Assembly (NCBI RefSeq): GCF_020215665.1
Contig: NZ_CP084061.1
Location: 5,299,001 to 5,363,000, forward strand
Direction: 5' to 3'
Length of the DNA: 64,000 bases
DNA from: Blautia parvula
GTDB taxonomy: Bacteria; Bacillota; Clostridia; Lachnospirales; Lachnospiraceae
In this document: in pieces, positions 51,938-61,706 of the stretch
Numbering within the stretch: position 1 is the first letter of the stretch
Layout of the letters: every line of letters starts with the position of its first letter
Notes under the pieces: model-generated
Database searches by the model: none
What the model saw: the letters and a program-made list of their open reading frames with translations, nothing else
What the model was told of the DNA's origin: nothing
Translations under genes and position numbers: made by a program

Positions 51938-53806
51938 ATGAAAGAGCATTGGAAAAAATTTGTCAACAGAATGATCAGAATAGTGCGCCGGCTGGGGCTG
52001 CAGAAACGATTTCTGCTGCTTGTGGTTTTTGCGGTCATATTTCCTCTGCTTTTTCTGGAAACAGCAACATTTTTTTCCGTGCGCAGAGTCTTTCAGTTGA
52101 GTAATTACGAGAATATGCAGCAGGAATTGGACTCTTATAATGTGCTGGTGAACAACCGTCTCAGGGAATACAGTTCTGTGGGAAATAAAATCGCAACCAG
52201 CCTGTATACCATCAAGATGTTGGAGAAAACATCAAGTGATAAACAATTGGATGATTTTATACAGACAAATGAGTATTACAAATTTTTGGACGAATGGGCC
52301 GGTGAGCTGGAAGATTATATAGCTGTGGAAGTTATAAATAAAAGAGGATTTATAGCCTACAAGCCATATCAGTTCACGGACAGCCGCCTGGAAGAGAGTG
52401 TGCTCTTTTCCCATATCATGAGTCTGGAGGAAAGGCAGGTGTGGCTCGGGGCATTCAAATGGGAGAATACGGATAAGTATTCCTCTCCTCCCAGCAGGAA
52501 AAACCTGCAGTACCCGCTGATCATATCCACCAAAGTAAAGGGCGCGTATTCCTCAGACTATCTGGGATGCGTAAATCTGTATATCGATCAGTTTCTGCTG
52601 TCAGATTTATTGTCAGAGGTTTTGAATTACAGAGAAAAAACAAGTTCACTGTTTTCGGAGGAAGAACTGTTTTTTATTGACAGAAGCGGCAAGATCGTTT
52701 CCCATAAAGATCCCGGACAGATTGGGACTTATATTGAAAAGGAGCTGAAAGAAAATTTAAAGCAGAATAAGATTGATCAACCGGAATCTAAAGTCGTGTT
52801 TCTGAATGGGGGCAGGGAGAAAAAACTTGTATTCTATTCGGAATCCAAATTAACCGGCATGCGCATGGTGGCACTGGTGGATTATAAGGAGTTCTATCAG
52901 GTGATCAACCAGATATTTAAAATGATGGTATTTTTCAGTGTACTTGTACTGGTGGTAGCAGGGATTGTGTCCTGGCTGTATTTTATCAGTATTAAAAAAC
53001 CGATCAATCAGATTGTTGCAGGTATGAAGCAGGTAGAGAAGAATAATTTCTCTGTTGTGGTGGAGGATGAGGGAAAAGACGAGTTAAATTATCTTACCCA
53101 GAGATTTAATAAGATGGTAAACCGGACCGGAGAACTGATAGACCAGAAGATCAGCATGGAGACCGAGAAGAAAGATGCAGAACTGCGCGTATTGGAGGAA
53201 CAGATCAATCCGCATTTTCTCTATAATACACTGGATATGATCAACTGGATCGCATTTGAGCGCAACGATGAAAAAACATGTCATATTATAGAATCCCTTT
53301 CTGAGTTCTACCGGACGGGGCTTAACTCCGGGGAACGGATATACACCGTCAGACAAGAAATCACACATGTAAGCGCTTATATTGAGATTCAGAAAGAACG
53401 TTATCAGGGAAAAATAAAATATCATTTCGATATTCAGGAAGAGACCTACCCATATGAAATGGTAAAAGTTGCGCTGCAGCCTCTTGTGGAAAATGCTATT
53501 GTCCACGGAATCATTCCCAAGGGAAGCAAGGGGAATATCTGGATCGCGGTGAAGATGGAAAACCATGAAATCCTTTTTCGGGTGGCCGATGACGGACAGG
53601 GACTTTCGGAAAAACAGACCATGGAAAAGAAAAGCGGAAGATCCAGTTATGGCCTGCGAAATGTAGATGCCAGAATCAAGATGTACTTTGGTGAGGATTA
53701 TGGGGTCAGACTTGAACCGGGGGAAAATGGGAACGGCGCTGTATCCGTTATCAGGATTCCCGCAAGGATGGGAGGAGACGGAAATGAAGATCTTATTGGT
53801 GGATGA
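51938..53806 (+). CDS. YesM-type sensor histidine kinase
   Basis: A 622-residue membrane kinase. Two helices (about 23-45 and 325-350) enclose a double-Cache-like extracytoplasmic sensor of about 280 residues; a HAMP region (IVAGMKQVEKNNFS) and the LytS/YesM kinase core follow, with INPHFLYNTLDMINW around residue 425 carrying the phospho-histidine and VADDGQGLS with SYGLRNV as the ATP lid. It would sense the sugar or the binding protein. It starts 18 bases after the permease and overlaps the regulator gene by 23 bases. Confidence 0.93.
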   Translation: MKEHWKKFVNRMIRIVRRLGLQKRFLLLVVFAVIFPLLFLETATFFSVRRVFQLSNYENMQQELDSYNVLVNNRLREYSSVGNKIATSLYTIKMLEKTSSDKQLDDFIQTNEYYKFLDEWAGELEDYIAVEVINKRGFIAYKPYQFTDSRLEESVLFSHIMSLEERQVWLGAFKWENTDKYSSPPSRKNLQYPLIISTKVKGAYSSDYLGCVNLYIDQFLLSDLLSEVLNYREKTSSLFSEEELFFIDRSGKIVSHKDPGQIGTYIEKELKENLKQNKIDQPESKVVFLNGGREKKLVFYSESKLTGMRMVALVDYKEFYQVINQIFKMMVFFSVLVLVVAGIVSWLYFISIKKPINQIVAGMKQVEKNNFSVVVEDEGKDELNYLTQRFNKMVNRTGELIDQKISMETEKKDAELRVLEEQINPHFLYNTLDMINWIAFERNDEKTCHIIESLSEFYRTGLNSGERIYTVRQEITHVSAYIEIQKERYQGKIKYHFDIQEETYPYEMVKVALQPLVENAIVHGIIPKGSKGNIWIAVKMENHEILFRVADDGQGLSEKQTMEKKSGRSSYGLRNVDARIKMYFGEDYGVRLEPGENGNGAVSVIRIPARMGGDGNEDLIGG

Positions 53807-55343
53807 TGAGTACTATATTCTGAACGGTTTATATCAGTTGATCCATGCACGTTTTCCCGAACTGGAGATTTTTACGGGAGACTATGTGACAAAAGCAAGA
53901 GAAATTCTGTACCGGGAAGAACCTGATATTTTGATCACGGATATCAGAATAGCGGAAGAGAACGGCCTTGATTTTATAAAAAGCATTAAGACAGATTTTC
54001 CCCATATGCATGTGTATATTATCAGCGGCTACAGTGAGTTTGAATATGCGAAAACGGCCATTGAGTTAAATGTGAGATATTATATTTTAAAGCCTATAAA
54101 TCAAAAGAAAGTCGTCGAACTTGTGAGGCAGTCCATAGACCAGATCGCAGAGGAGAAAATCCGCAGGGAAGATGAAAGAAAGACACTGATGCTGGCAAAG
54201 AAAAAAGTGGTTTTGGACATGATCTTTGAGGGCGGCTGTTCCGCAGAACTGCAGGTGGAAATCCGGCGGCTTGGCCTGGCCTCACTGTTTGCCGGATACC
54301 GTGTGGTCAATATCAGCATAAAGGAATATTGGACGATTGCCACATACTCCCGTTCGGTACAGTTATCTAATCTGAAGATGTTTATACGCAGAAAGCTGGA
54401 TGACATTTTAGGTGAGGCGGCAGGCAGCCGCTATCTGTGTATCGAAGATGAAACGGGAAATTACACACTGATCACAGGTATGCAGGATGAGCTGTTAGAA
54501 GCAGTTCTGGAACAGATTTATTCTGTGCTTTATGAGGATTTTAAGCTTTATACGGAATTTCAGATAAGCAGTTTATATGAGGGAGAATTGAGTTTTTATG
54601 CGGCTTACTGCGAATCCAGGGGAATAGGTACGAAGGCATCCAGAGTACTTTTTTACAGCGGCAGTGACAGCAGAATCGTCAAGGAGCTGGAAAAGATCAG
54701 ATACAAGGCTGTAGATACTATGGAGCAGGAAAACTATATCCAGCTTGCCTCTCTGATAGAGCTTATGATAGTTCGTTTCAGCAGGGAATACGCAGAAAAC
54801 CGAGTGGTGCAGAACTTTTCCAGAGAGCTGTACAGGGATATTGTAAGTTATCTCAAAGCAAAAATGACAGAATCGGATATACAAATTAATGACGGGCCGG
54901 AAGACTTTATTACGGATAATGATGAAACAAAGCTTGTAAATGCATACACGGCATTGGCGGAATGTCTGCGGACATGCCAGCAGCAGATGAATACCCGGAA
55001 AAACCGGGAGATGATTAAAAAGGTGATCGCTTATATGGAGGGAGACATCAGTTGTGTATCCCTAGACAGTGCCGCGGAACATGTGAATACAACACCCATA
55101 TACCTCAGCATTATATTTAAGGAAGTGGAGGGAATCCATTTCAAAGAGTGTCTTATTCAAAAGAAAATAGAGAAGGCAAAAAGGCTTCTGGAAGATACGG
55201 AACTGCGTATCTATGAAATCGGTGCACTTGTGGGTTATGCGGATATAAAGTATTTCAGCAAAATGTTCAAACGTTATATCGGTATTACCCCTCAGGAGTA
55301 CAGAAACCAATTTGATGAGAAAAAGGAGGATGAAAGCAGATGA
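53784..55343 (+). CDS. YesN-type AraC response regulator
   Basis: A 519-residue regulator. Residues 1-120 form a receiver (LLVDDEYY, phospho-aspartate in LITDIR near residue 54 and KPI with lysine), the middle 260 residues are a variable ligand or dimer region, and the last about 100 form an AraC helix-turn-helix (TTPIYLSIIFKEVEGIHFK, GALVGYADIKYFSKMFKRYIG). The ATG at 53784, inside the kinase end, has GGAGGAGACGG ahead. It likely activates this operon, perhaps at the palindrome before it. Confidence 0.93.
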   Translation: MKILLVDDEYYILNGLYQLIHARFPELEIFTGDYVTKAREILYREEPDILITDIRIAEENGLDFIKSIKTDFPHMHVYIISGYSEFEYAKTAIELNVRYYILKPINQKKVVELVRQSIDQIAEEKIRREDERKTLMLAKKKVVLDMIFEGGCSAELQVEIRRLGLASLFAGYRVVNISIKEYWTIATYSRSVQLSNLKMFIRRKLDDILGEAAGSRYLCIEDETGNYTLITGMQDELLEAVLEQIYSVLYEDFKLYTEFQISSLYEGELSFYAAYCESRGIGTKASRVLFYSGSDSRIVKELEKIRYKAVDTMEQENYIQLASLIELMIVRFSREYAENRVVQNFSRELYRDIVSYLKAKMTESDIQINDGPEDFITDNDETKLVNAYTALAECLRTCQQQMNTRKNREMIKKVIAYMEGDISCVSLDSAAEHVNTTPIYLSIIFKEVEGIHFKECLIQKKIEKAKRLLEDTELRIYEIGALVGYADIKYFSKMFKRYIGITPQEYRNQFDEKKEDESR

Positions 55344-56212
55344 AAACAGGGGTTTTTACAGTGAGTATGCCGGAATACAGTCCAAAGGAGGCTGTTAGGA
55401 TATTAAAAGAACTGGGGTATGATGGAGTGGAGTGGCGGGTCGCGCCGTTACCGGACAAAAAGAAAGAAAATATTGCTTATGAGGACAGATACTGGCAGGA
55501 TAATCAATGTACATTAGATTTAGAGACGATAGAGGAAACAGCAGAGATCATAAAACAGATATGTGCGGAGCAGCAAATCGCTGTATTTGGACTTACCACT
55601 TATTTGAAGCCCCATGAGCACAAACAGATAGAGAAGGTTCTGCGGGCTGCAGACATAATGGGGTGCAGGCAGGTTCGTGTATTTACACCGGATTATGATG
55701 AGACAAGGAACTATGAAGAGTTGTTTCAGGAGGCCAGAGAGAATGTTAAAATGCTGGAGACACTGGCACATAAATACAAGGTAAAGATTGTATTTGAAAT
55801 CCATATGGACAATATTCTGGCCAGCGCAAGTGCAGCGCACCGGCTTCTGTGCGGATGCAGACCTGAGGATATGGGGGTCATTTATGACCCGGGAAACCTG
55901 GTATATGAGGGGTATGAAAATTATAAGAAAGCATTTGAAATGCTGGGGGATTACATTGCCCATATACATATTAAAAACGGAATGCTGAAACCGGAAGGAA
56001 CAGATGAAAACGGTGTGCGGCAGTGGAAAAGAAGCTGGACACCATTGAAAGAGGGGAGTGCGGACCTTAAGAAATTGTTTCGTGTGATGAAAGAGATGAA
56101 TTATCAGGGAAACATATCCGTGGAGGACTTTTCAAATGAAGAAAGTACATACGATAAGCTGAGGCATAATCTGGAATACCTGCATTGGCTTATGGATGTA
56201 GAGAAGGACTGA
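55340..56212 (+). CDS. Sugar phosphate isomerase/epimerase-like protein (first)
   Basis: A 290-residue TIM-barrel of the AP-endonuclease-2-like family (IolE/IolI/xylose isomerase-like). The metal-binding residues appear as VFEIHMDN, IYDPGN and HIHIKN, followed by EDF near the end. It overlaps the regulator gene by ATGA and is four bases before the second copy. The likely role is keto-aldose conversion of the sugar imported by the ABC system; the substrate is not known. Confidence 0.85.
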   Translation: MKTGVFTVSMPEYSPKEAVRILKELGYDGVEWRVAPLPDKKKENIAYEDRYWQDNQCTLDLETIEETAEIIKQICAEQQIAVFGLTTYLKPHEHKQIEKVLRAADIMGCRQVRVFTPDYDETRNYEELFQEARENVKMLETLAHKYKVKIVFEIHMDNILASASAAHRLLCGCRPEDMGVIYDPGNLVYEGYENYKKAFEMLGDYIAHIHIKNGMLKPEGTDENGVRQWKRSWTPLKEGSADLKKLFRVMKEMNYQGNISVEDFSNEESTYDKLRHNLEYLHWLMDVEKD

Positions 56213-56215
56213 TAT

Positions 56216-57124
56216 ATGAAATATGAAAAAATTTCTGGGTTTACAGACGAAATCAGCAGTCATCTGGAACAGCAGCTTATAGAAGCCGGCAGGACAGGGA
56301 TATCTTATCTGGCATTACGGAATATAGACGGGAAAAACATCTGCAGCTATACACCCGGGGAGATTAAAAGGACAGTGCTGCCATTACTGAAAAAATATAA
56401 GATGAGAGTTTCATCCCTGGGTTCCCCGCTTGGAAAAATACCAATCTGTGACGAGGAAGCGTTTGCAGAACAGATGCTGCAGGCGGAAAATGCGGCACAT
56501 ATAGCAGAGATATTGGAATGCAGTTATGTGAGGATATTCAGTTTTTACATTCCCACAGGAGATTCCCATTCCATGTGGAGTGAATGTGCTGCAGATAAGG
56601 TAGGCAGGCTGGCAGAGGTATTAGGCAGGTATGGAATCAAAGCCCTGCATGAAAATGAAAAAGAAATATTCGGAGATACAAAAGAACATTGTCTGGAATT
56701 ATTTGAAAAGGTGAACAGTCCTTTTTTGCAGGCAGCTTTTGACTTTGCCAATTTTGTGCAGTGTAAAGAGGAACCGTTAAAAGCATACCGGATGCTGGAA
56801 CCATATGTGGCCTATTTCCATATCAAAGATGCATTGTCTGAAAATGGTGATACGGTTGTCTGCGGGCAGGGAGATGGCTGTATGGAAACGATTTTGGGGG
56901 ATGCATTTGGGAAAGGGTACAACGGATTCCTTACATTGGAACCTCATCTTACAAGATTTGAAGGGCTGGAATTATTGGAGCGCAGAGCGGTAAAGGAAAT
57001 AATCCGGGAAAACAGGGCAGAAGACGGAGCGGAAGCATTTCACATGCAGTATAATGCACTGAATCATATCCTGGAGAGAATTGACAGAAGGAAGAAGAAC
57101 GGGGGAAAAGATTATGAGAGCTGA
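56216..57124 (+). CDS. Sugar phosphate isomerase/epimerase-like protein (second)
   Basis: A 302-residue barrel of the same family but only distantly similar to the first. Its ligands appear as LHENEKE, AFDFANF, YFHIKDA and LTLEPH, complete. Two divergent isomerase-like genes in tandem suggest different steps (such as epimerisation and dehydration) of one catabolic route. It ends inside the next gene start. Confidence 0.85.
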   Translation: MKYEKISGFTDEISSHLEQQLIEAGRTGISYLALRNIDGKNICSYTPGEIKRTVLPLLKKYKMRVSSLGSPLGKIPICDEEAFAEQMLQAENAAHIAEILECSYVRIFSFYIPTGDSHSMWSECAADKVGRLAEVLGRYGIKALHENEKEIFGDTKEHCLELFEKVNSPFLQAAFDFANFVQCKEEPLKAYRMLEPYVAYFHIKDALSENGDTVVCGQGDGCMETILGDAFGKGYNGFLTLEPHLTRFEGLELLERRAVKEIIRENRAEDGAEAFHMQYNALNHILERIDRRKKNGGKDYES

Positions 57125-58091
57125 TAAAATATGTGCTTATGAAAAGGGGAAAGTCAGGCTGGAGAGCTGTGAGGTGAAGCCCCCCGGTGAGAACGAAGTG
57201 CTCATTAAAACGTTGTTCAGCACGATCTCTCCGGGCACAGAGCTTGCATGGCTGAACCATATGGAAAATACGCCGGGCGAATATCCCTATTATCCCGGTT
57301 ACAGTTGCTGCGGCCGTATTGAGGAAGCCGGCAGCGGTGTCCGCGGTCTGGCAGCAGGTGATTTGGTGGTGTGTAATCAAATACATTGTTCACGATTCAC
57401 CGCCGACGCGCAAAAATGCACAAAAATACCGGAAAAGATAAATCCCCGGGAAGCGTCCGCATTCAGACTGGCCTCTATTTCCCTGCAGGGAATCAGAAAG
57501 GCAGATATTCAATTGGGGGATAAAGTGGCAGTTCTGGGCCTTGGGCCTATTGGAAATCTGGCGGCACAGCTTGGATTCTGTGCAGGGGCGGGCAGTGTGA
57601 CAGGCTTTGATTTTGTGGAGTGGAGGCGTGTGCTGGCAAAGAAATGCGGGATTTTGAGGACAGAGGAAAATGGGGAGGACGAAGCATTCGACAGTGTTTT
57701 TGATGTTGTGATTGAAGCTACCGGAGTTCCCCAGGCTGTTAATACAGCACTTAAAATGGTGAAACCACTTGGACGTGTAGTTCTTCTGGGGTCCACAAGG
57801 GGAAATACGGACGGCGTCAATTTTTATCGTGATGTACACAGGAAAGGAATCGCTGTCATCGGAGCTCACGAAATGCATAGGGCACAGGATGAGAGGGATC
57901 AGTTCGGACATTTTAGAAGTCATCAGAGAGATGAGGAGACGATCATAGATCTTCTTGCACAGAGGAGAATTGTACTGGAACCGCTCATCAGCGAGAACGC
58001 TGCTCCTGAATGTGCGCAGACGATTTATGACAGACTGCTCAGTAAAAAAGAGCCGCTGATGCTGGCTGCATTTTGCTGGTGCAGGGAATAG
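57114..58091 (+). CDS. MDR-family dehydrogenase (alcohol dehydrogenase-like)
   Basis: A 325-residue NAD(P)-dependent dehydrogenase of the medium-chain family. The cofactor fold has LGLGPIGNLAAQLG near residue 150 and the start has the GroES-like domain with TISPGTEL. The usual GHE zinc motif and the structural cysteine cluster are not seen at their places (PGYSCCGRIEEAG instead), so the chemistry may not be zinc-based. It probably oxidises a polyol or sugar. The ATG at 57114, overlapping the previous gene by 11 bases, follows GGGGGAAAAG. Confidence 0.82.
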   Translation: MRADKICAYEKGKVRLESCEVKPPGENEVLIKTLFSTISPGTELAWLNHMENTPGEYPYYPGYSCCGRIEEAGSGVRGLAAGDLVVCNQIHCSRFTADAQKCTKIPEKINPREASAFRLASISLQGIRKADIQLGDKVAVLGLGPIGNLAAQLGFCAGAGSVTGFDFVEWRRVLAKKCGILRTEENGEDEAFDSVFDVVIEATGVPQAVNTALKMVKPLGRVVLLGSTRGNTDGVNFYRDVHRKGIAVIGAHEMHRAQDERDQFGHFRSHQRDEETIIDLLAQRRIVLEPLISENAAPECAQTIYDRLLSKKEPLMLAAFCWCRE

Positions 58092-58100
58092 GAGGTATCC

Positions 58101-59129
58101 ATGGAGAAGCTTGGATTTGGTGTTATCGGGTGTGGGTTTATAGGGATGCTCCATGCAGGTGTGATTGCCGCATTGGATGGGGCTTATCTGGCAGCGGTGG
58201 CAGATAGTGATGCGGGAAAAACAGAGGAGGCAGTTAGAAAATGGGGCTGCAGAAGTTACAAGGACTACCATGAGATGTTACGGGACCCGGATGTCGCAGT
58301 GGTTTCTGTCTGTCTGCCTTCGGGGATGCACAGCAGTGTCACCATAGAGGCAGCCAGGGCCGGGAAACATGTCATCTGTGAAAAGCCCATAGATATTCAT
58401 GTGGAACGAGCACAGGAGATGGTGGATACCTGCAGGGAATGCGGAGTAGAACTTGGGGTTATTATGCAGCATCGTTTTGATAAGCCCATAGTTTTACTCA
58501 AACAGGCGGCGGCTGAGGGAAAACTCGGCAAGCTGCTATGGGGAGCATCAAGAACAATCTGGTACAGAGACGAGGAATATTTTTCAAATCCATGGAGAGG
58601 CACCTGGGAGTTTGACGGGGGAGGATCTCTTATGAACCAGTCCATCCATTATATTGACCTGCTGCTTGATATTTTCGGGAAAGTGAAAAGTGTGAACGGA
58701 AAGTGCAGACGCCTGCTTCATCAGGAAATCGAGACAGAAGATGTGGGGATAGCTAATCTTGAATTTGCAAACGGCTGTCTTGGAACTGTGGAGGGAACGA
58801 CAACTGCTTATCCGGGATTGTACGCGGAACTGGCTGTTTTTGCTGAAAAGGGCACAGTTATCATAAGGAACGATGAACTGTTGTTTTATCAGCTGAAAGA
58901 CGGGGAAAGCAAGGCGTTCAGCTGTCTGCTGAATCCTGCAAAAGCAAATACACTGCATCAGGACGCAGCCATTTCCACAGATTCACACGAACGTCAGTAC
59001 CGGGATTTTGTACAGGCTGTCACAGAGGGCAGAAAGCCTCTGGTAACAGGAGAGGATGCCCTGGAGAGCCTGAAACTGATAAAAGCCATCTATGAATCGT
59101 CAGAACAGGGCAGAGAAATTTATCTGTGA
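58101..59129 (+). CDS. Gfo/Idh/MocA-family oxidoreductase
   Basis: A 342-residue NAD(P)-dependent sugar dehydrogenase. The nucleotide site is GVIGCGFIGMLHAGVI at the N-terminus, the EKP motif is CEKPIDIH near residue 95, and the catalytic region has GGGSLMNQSIHYIDLLLDI with the histidine near residue 178. Typical substrates are inositol, scyllo-inositol, glucose or related sugars. It is the last gene of the operon; no clear terminator is visible before the convergent LysR gene. Confidence 0.9.
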   Translation: MEKLGFGVIGCGFIGMLHAGVIAALDGAYLAAVADSDAGKTEEAVRKWGCRSYKDYHEMLRDPDVAVVSVCLPSGMHSSVTIEAARAGKHVICEKPIDIHVERAQEMVDTCRECGVELGVIMQHRFDKPIVLLKQAAAEGKLGKLLWGASRTIWYRDEEYFSNPWRGTWEFDGGGSLMNQSIHYIDLLLDIFGKVKSVNGKCRRLLHQEIETEDVGIANLEFANGCLGTVEGTTTAYPGLYAELAVFAEKGTVIIRNDELLFYQLKDGESKAFSCLLNPAKANTLHQDAAISTDSHERQYRDFVQAVTEGRKPLVTGEDALESLKLIKAIYESSEQGREIYL

Positions 59130-59233
59130 CGGTAAAGGGACTGCAGGCACAGCCTGGTGCGTGATGCGGATGCCGATTGCAGCGCCAAAGTATATTTCAG
59201 GGGCACTATGGGCATTCTGTAAGGGAATTCCAT

Positions 59234-60169
59234 TTACCGTTTATGCAGATCACCGCCAAAATAATCCTTTGATATCTGAATAAAATCCAGTGCATAGGAG
59301 GTCAGATAAGCCCCCTTCCGATATGCGATAATGGTACGTGTAAAGGCATCCGGATCATGAAGGGAAAAGCAGACCGGCGGTGTAGAAAACGTCATGTTCT
59401 TAATGTAAGTCTCCGGTGCGAAACAGATTCCTTCATTTTGCTGCACCAGCAGGAGTGCAGCCTGGGTATTCCGGGTATAGAACGGAACCTTAGGCTCAAT
59501 GCCGTATTTTTTCAGAAGCTGTTCCGTTATGGCGCCTGTATTCTGCTCCGGAAAATGCAGTATGAATTTTTCGCTGCCGAGCTGTGACAAATCCACCTTG
59601 GGATAAGGGCCATCCTGACAGACTTTACACTTGGCCTCTTTCGCCAGAGGATGTCGGGGGGAAACTGCCAGCAGGATTTCTTCCCGGCCCAGAGTTTCAT
59701 ATTCCAGCTTGGGGTGCAGGTTTCCGTCGCTGAAAATTGCAAAGTCAATCCGGCTGTCAGTGAGAAGACGCTCCTGGATCGCATATGTCTCCTCCAGAAA
59801 ATTCAGACGGATGTTGGGATGTATCCGGCGAAATGCCGGCAGGATCCTGGGTATCATGCAGGAGCTGCGCATGAGGGGGAAAGCCACATTCAGTTCTCCG
59901 TCATTGAGAGAGCGCAGATCCGCAAGCTCCTTCTCCCAGTCATGAGTCAGTTCCAGTACGCTTGAGGCGTATTCCATATACCGCCTTCCCGCATAAGTGG
60001 GGATATAGCAGTTGTCAACTCTGCTGAACAGTTTGATGCCCAGTTCCCGCTCCAGCTTTCCCAGATGTTTGCTGAGGGTCGGCTGGGAAATAAAAAGCTC
60101 CTGGGCGGCTTTCGTCATATTCTGATGTTTGGCAATACAAAGCACATAGTTCAATTCGTGGATATTCAT
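59234..60169 (-). CDS. LysR-family transcriptional regulator
   Basis: A 311-residue regulator. Residues 1-60 are the winged helix (NMTKAAQELFISQPTLSKHLGKLE) and the rest the two-lobe ligand domain, with a periplasmic-binding-like fold. It is divergent from the purine permease/adenine deaminase genes, and a dyad with LysR features lies between, so it probably controls purine uptake and may sense a purine or its product. The ribosome site is GGAGAAAT. Confidence 0.92.
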   Translation of the reverse strand: MNIHELNYVLCIAKHQNMTKAAQELFISQPTLSKHLGKLERELGIKLFSRVDNCYIPTYAGRRYMEYASSVLELTHDWEKELADLRSLNDGELNVAFPLMRSSCMIPRILPAFRRIHPNIRLNFLEETYAIQERLLTDSRIDFAIFSDGNLHPKLEYETLGREEILLAVSPRHPLAKEAKCKVCQDGPYPKVDLSQLGSEKFILHFPEQNTGAITEQLLKKYGIEPKVPFYTRNTQAALLLVQQNEGICFAPETYIKNMTFSTPPVCFSLHDPDAFTRTIIAYRKGAYLTSYALDFIQISKDYFGGDLHKR

Positions 60170-60262
60170 AGATTTCTCCTGACCTCTTCTCAGCGAATGG
60201 CTGGAATACCGGATGGTACAGCAAGGTACCGGGTCCTATGCCGGATATGGTTTTTGGGGGCA

Positions 60263-60281
60263 CTATTCCACTTTGGAATAG
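60263..60281. promoter_or_regulatory. LysR-type operator in the divergent gap
   Basis: CTATTCCA-CTT-TGGAATAG, a perfect 8-3-8 dyad that contains the T-N11-A form of LysR boxes, sits 94 bases before the LysR start and 106 bases before the permease start. Nothing like a purine riboswitch was recognised in the rest of the 217-base gap. Confidence 0.6.
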
Positions 60282-60386
60282 AATTTATAGTTAAGATGAA
60301 TTAGACTTCCGATTACGGTTATCATACAATGAAAATGGAAAAGAATCAAGGAGTTATACGATTGAGAAAGGCAGGAGAAAATCTAT

Positions 60387-61691
60387 ATGAAACAGTGGTT
60401 GGAAAAACAATTTAAATTATCAGAGTTTCATTCCAATGTCAGAACAGAGCTTCTGGCCGGTCTGACTACATTTGTGACCATGGCCTATGTTCTGGCAACA
60501 GTGCCCAACATGATGGAGTCCGCAGGACTGGACAAGCACGTAATGTTCACGGTGCTGATCTTACTGGTCATCCTTACAACCTGTGCGATGGCATTCTACA
60601 CGAACCGGCCGTTTGCGCTTGCCCCGGGACTGGGCAGTGTGGGTATTGTGACAGCAATGATAGCTAACGACGGCATTGCGCCTGATGTGGCTTCCGGTGT
60701 TATTTTCTGGAGCGGCGTGCTGTTCATTGCAATCTCTTTTCTGGGACTCAGAGAAGCTGTAGTGAAAGTCATTCCCGTCAGTCTGAAACACGCGGTGAGT
60801 GCCGGCATCGGTCTGTTCATCGCGCTTTTAGGAGCGAAAAGCTGTGGTCTTATTATCGCAAATGAAGCAAAGAAAAGCCTGGGATTCGGTGACCTGACCG
60901 CTCCTACGGTTATTGTTGCAGTCATCGGTTTTGTGATCTTACTGGTACTTAAAACCAGAAATGTGCCGGGAGATATGATTCTGGCCATTGCCCTTACCAC
61001 ACTGGTGGGGATTCCCTTTGGCGTCACAAAAATGCCGGAAAGCCTGTTTACCATGCCGGCCAATATCAGCGGGCAGTTCCTGCATGTGGATTTCCTGGGC
61101 GCACTTAATTTTGCATATATTCCATTTTTGATCGCACTTTTTGTACCCGACTTTTTCTCTACTTTCGGAACCGTGCTGGGGGTTGGCGCAAAGGCGGGGT
61201 ATCTGGATGAGGACGGCAATCTTCCGGGCATTGACAAATGCTTCAAGGTGGATGCAGTGGCTACCAGTTTCGGCGCTCTGTTCGGAATGCCCAGTATGAC
61301 AACATACCTGGAGTCCTCTGCAGGCGTGGAGGCAGGAGGTAAGACAGGACTTTCCGTAGTGTTTACTTCTGTTTTCTTCGGGCTGGCCCTGTTCCTGGCT
61401 CCGATCGCGCTGATGATTCCCTCAGCAGCTACTGCGCCGGTGCTGATGTACATTGGAATCAATATGCTGGGAGCAATGAAAAACATCAAATTCCATGATT
61501 TTACAGAGGCATTTCCGTCCTTTGTATGTATTGCATTTACCATCTTCGGAAACAACATTGCCAACGGCATCTGCGCTGCCCTTCCCACCTATGTGGTGAT
61601 GAAGATCTCAGCAGGAAAGATAAAAGAGATTCGTCCTGTCATGTGGGTGCTGGTGGCAGTCTGTCTGCTTTATTTCTACTCAATTGTGTAA
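60387..61691 (+). CDS. NCS2-family purine permease
   Basis: A 434-residue transporter with about 13 membrane helices. It belongs to the guanine/hypoxanthine/adenine AzgA-like branch, with the start FKLSEFHSNVRTELLAGLTT, LAPGLGSVG near residue 77, FVPDFFSTFGT near 245 and SSAGVEAGGKTGLS near 312. It imports a purine with protons. Adenine deaminase follows by 15 bases, so adenine or hypoxanthine is the likely substrate. The ribosome site is GGCAGGAG. Confidence 0.9.
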   Translation: MKQWLEKQFKLSEFHSNVRTELLAGLTTFVTMAYVLATVPNMMESAGLDKHVMFTVLILLVILTTCAMAFYTNRPFALAPGLGSVGIVTAMIANDGIAPDVASGVIFWSGVLFIAISFLGLREAVVKVIPVSLKHAVSAGIGLFIALLGAKSCGLIIANEAKKSLGFGDLTAPTVIVAVIGFVILLVLKTRNVPGDMILAIALTTLVGIPFGVTKMPESLFTMPANISGQFLHVDFLGALNFAYIPFLIALFVPDFFSTFGTVLGVGAKAGYLDEDGNLPGIDKCFKVDAVATSFGALFGMPSMTTYLESSAGVEAGGKTGLSVVFTSVFFGLALFLAPIALMIPSAATAPVLMYIGINMLGAMKNIKFHDFTEAFPSFVCIAFTIFGNNIANGICAALPTYVVMKISAGKIKEIRPVMWVLVAVCLLYFYSIV

Positions 61692-61706
61692 GATGGGAGG
61701 TGCCCT

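Noticed and set aside
60170-60386. Purine riboswitch upstream of the permease
   Set aside because: The core bases and paired loops expected of the purine aptamer were not found by eye; a covariance search would settle it.
60596-61588. 330-codon open frame on the minus strand
   Set aside because: It is the antisense shadow of the purine permease gene, with no ribosome site and no domain; the + strand gene is clear.
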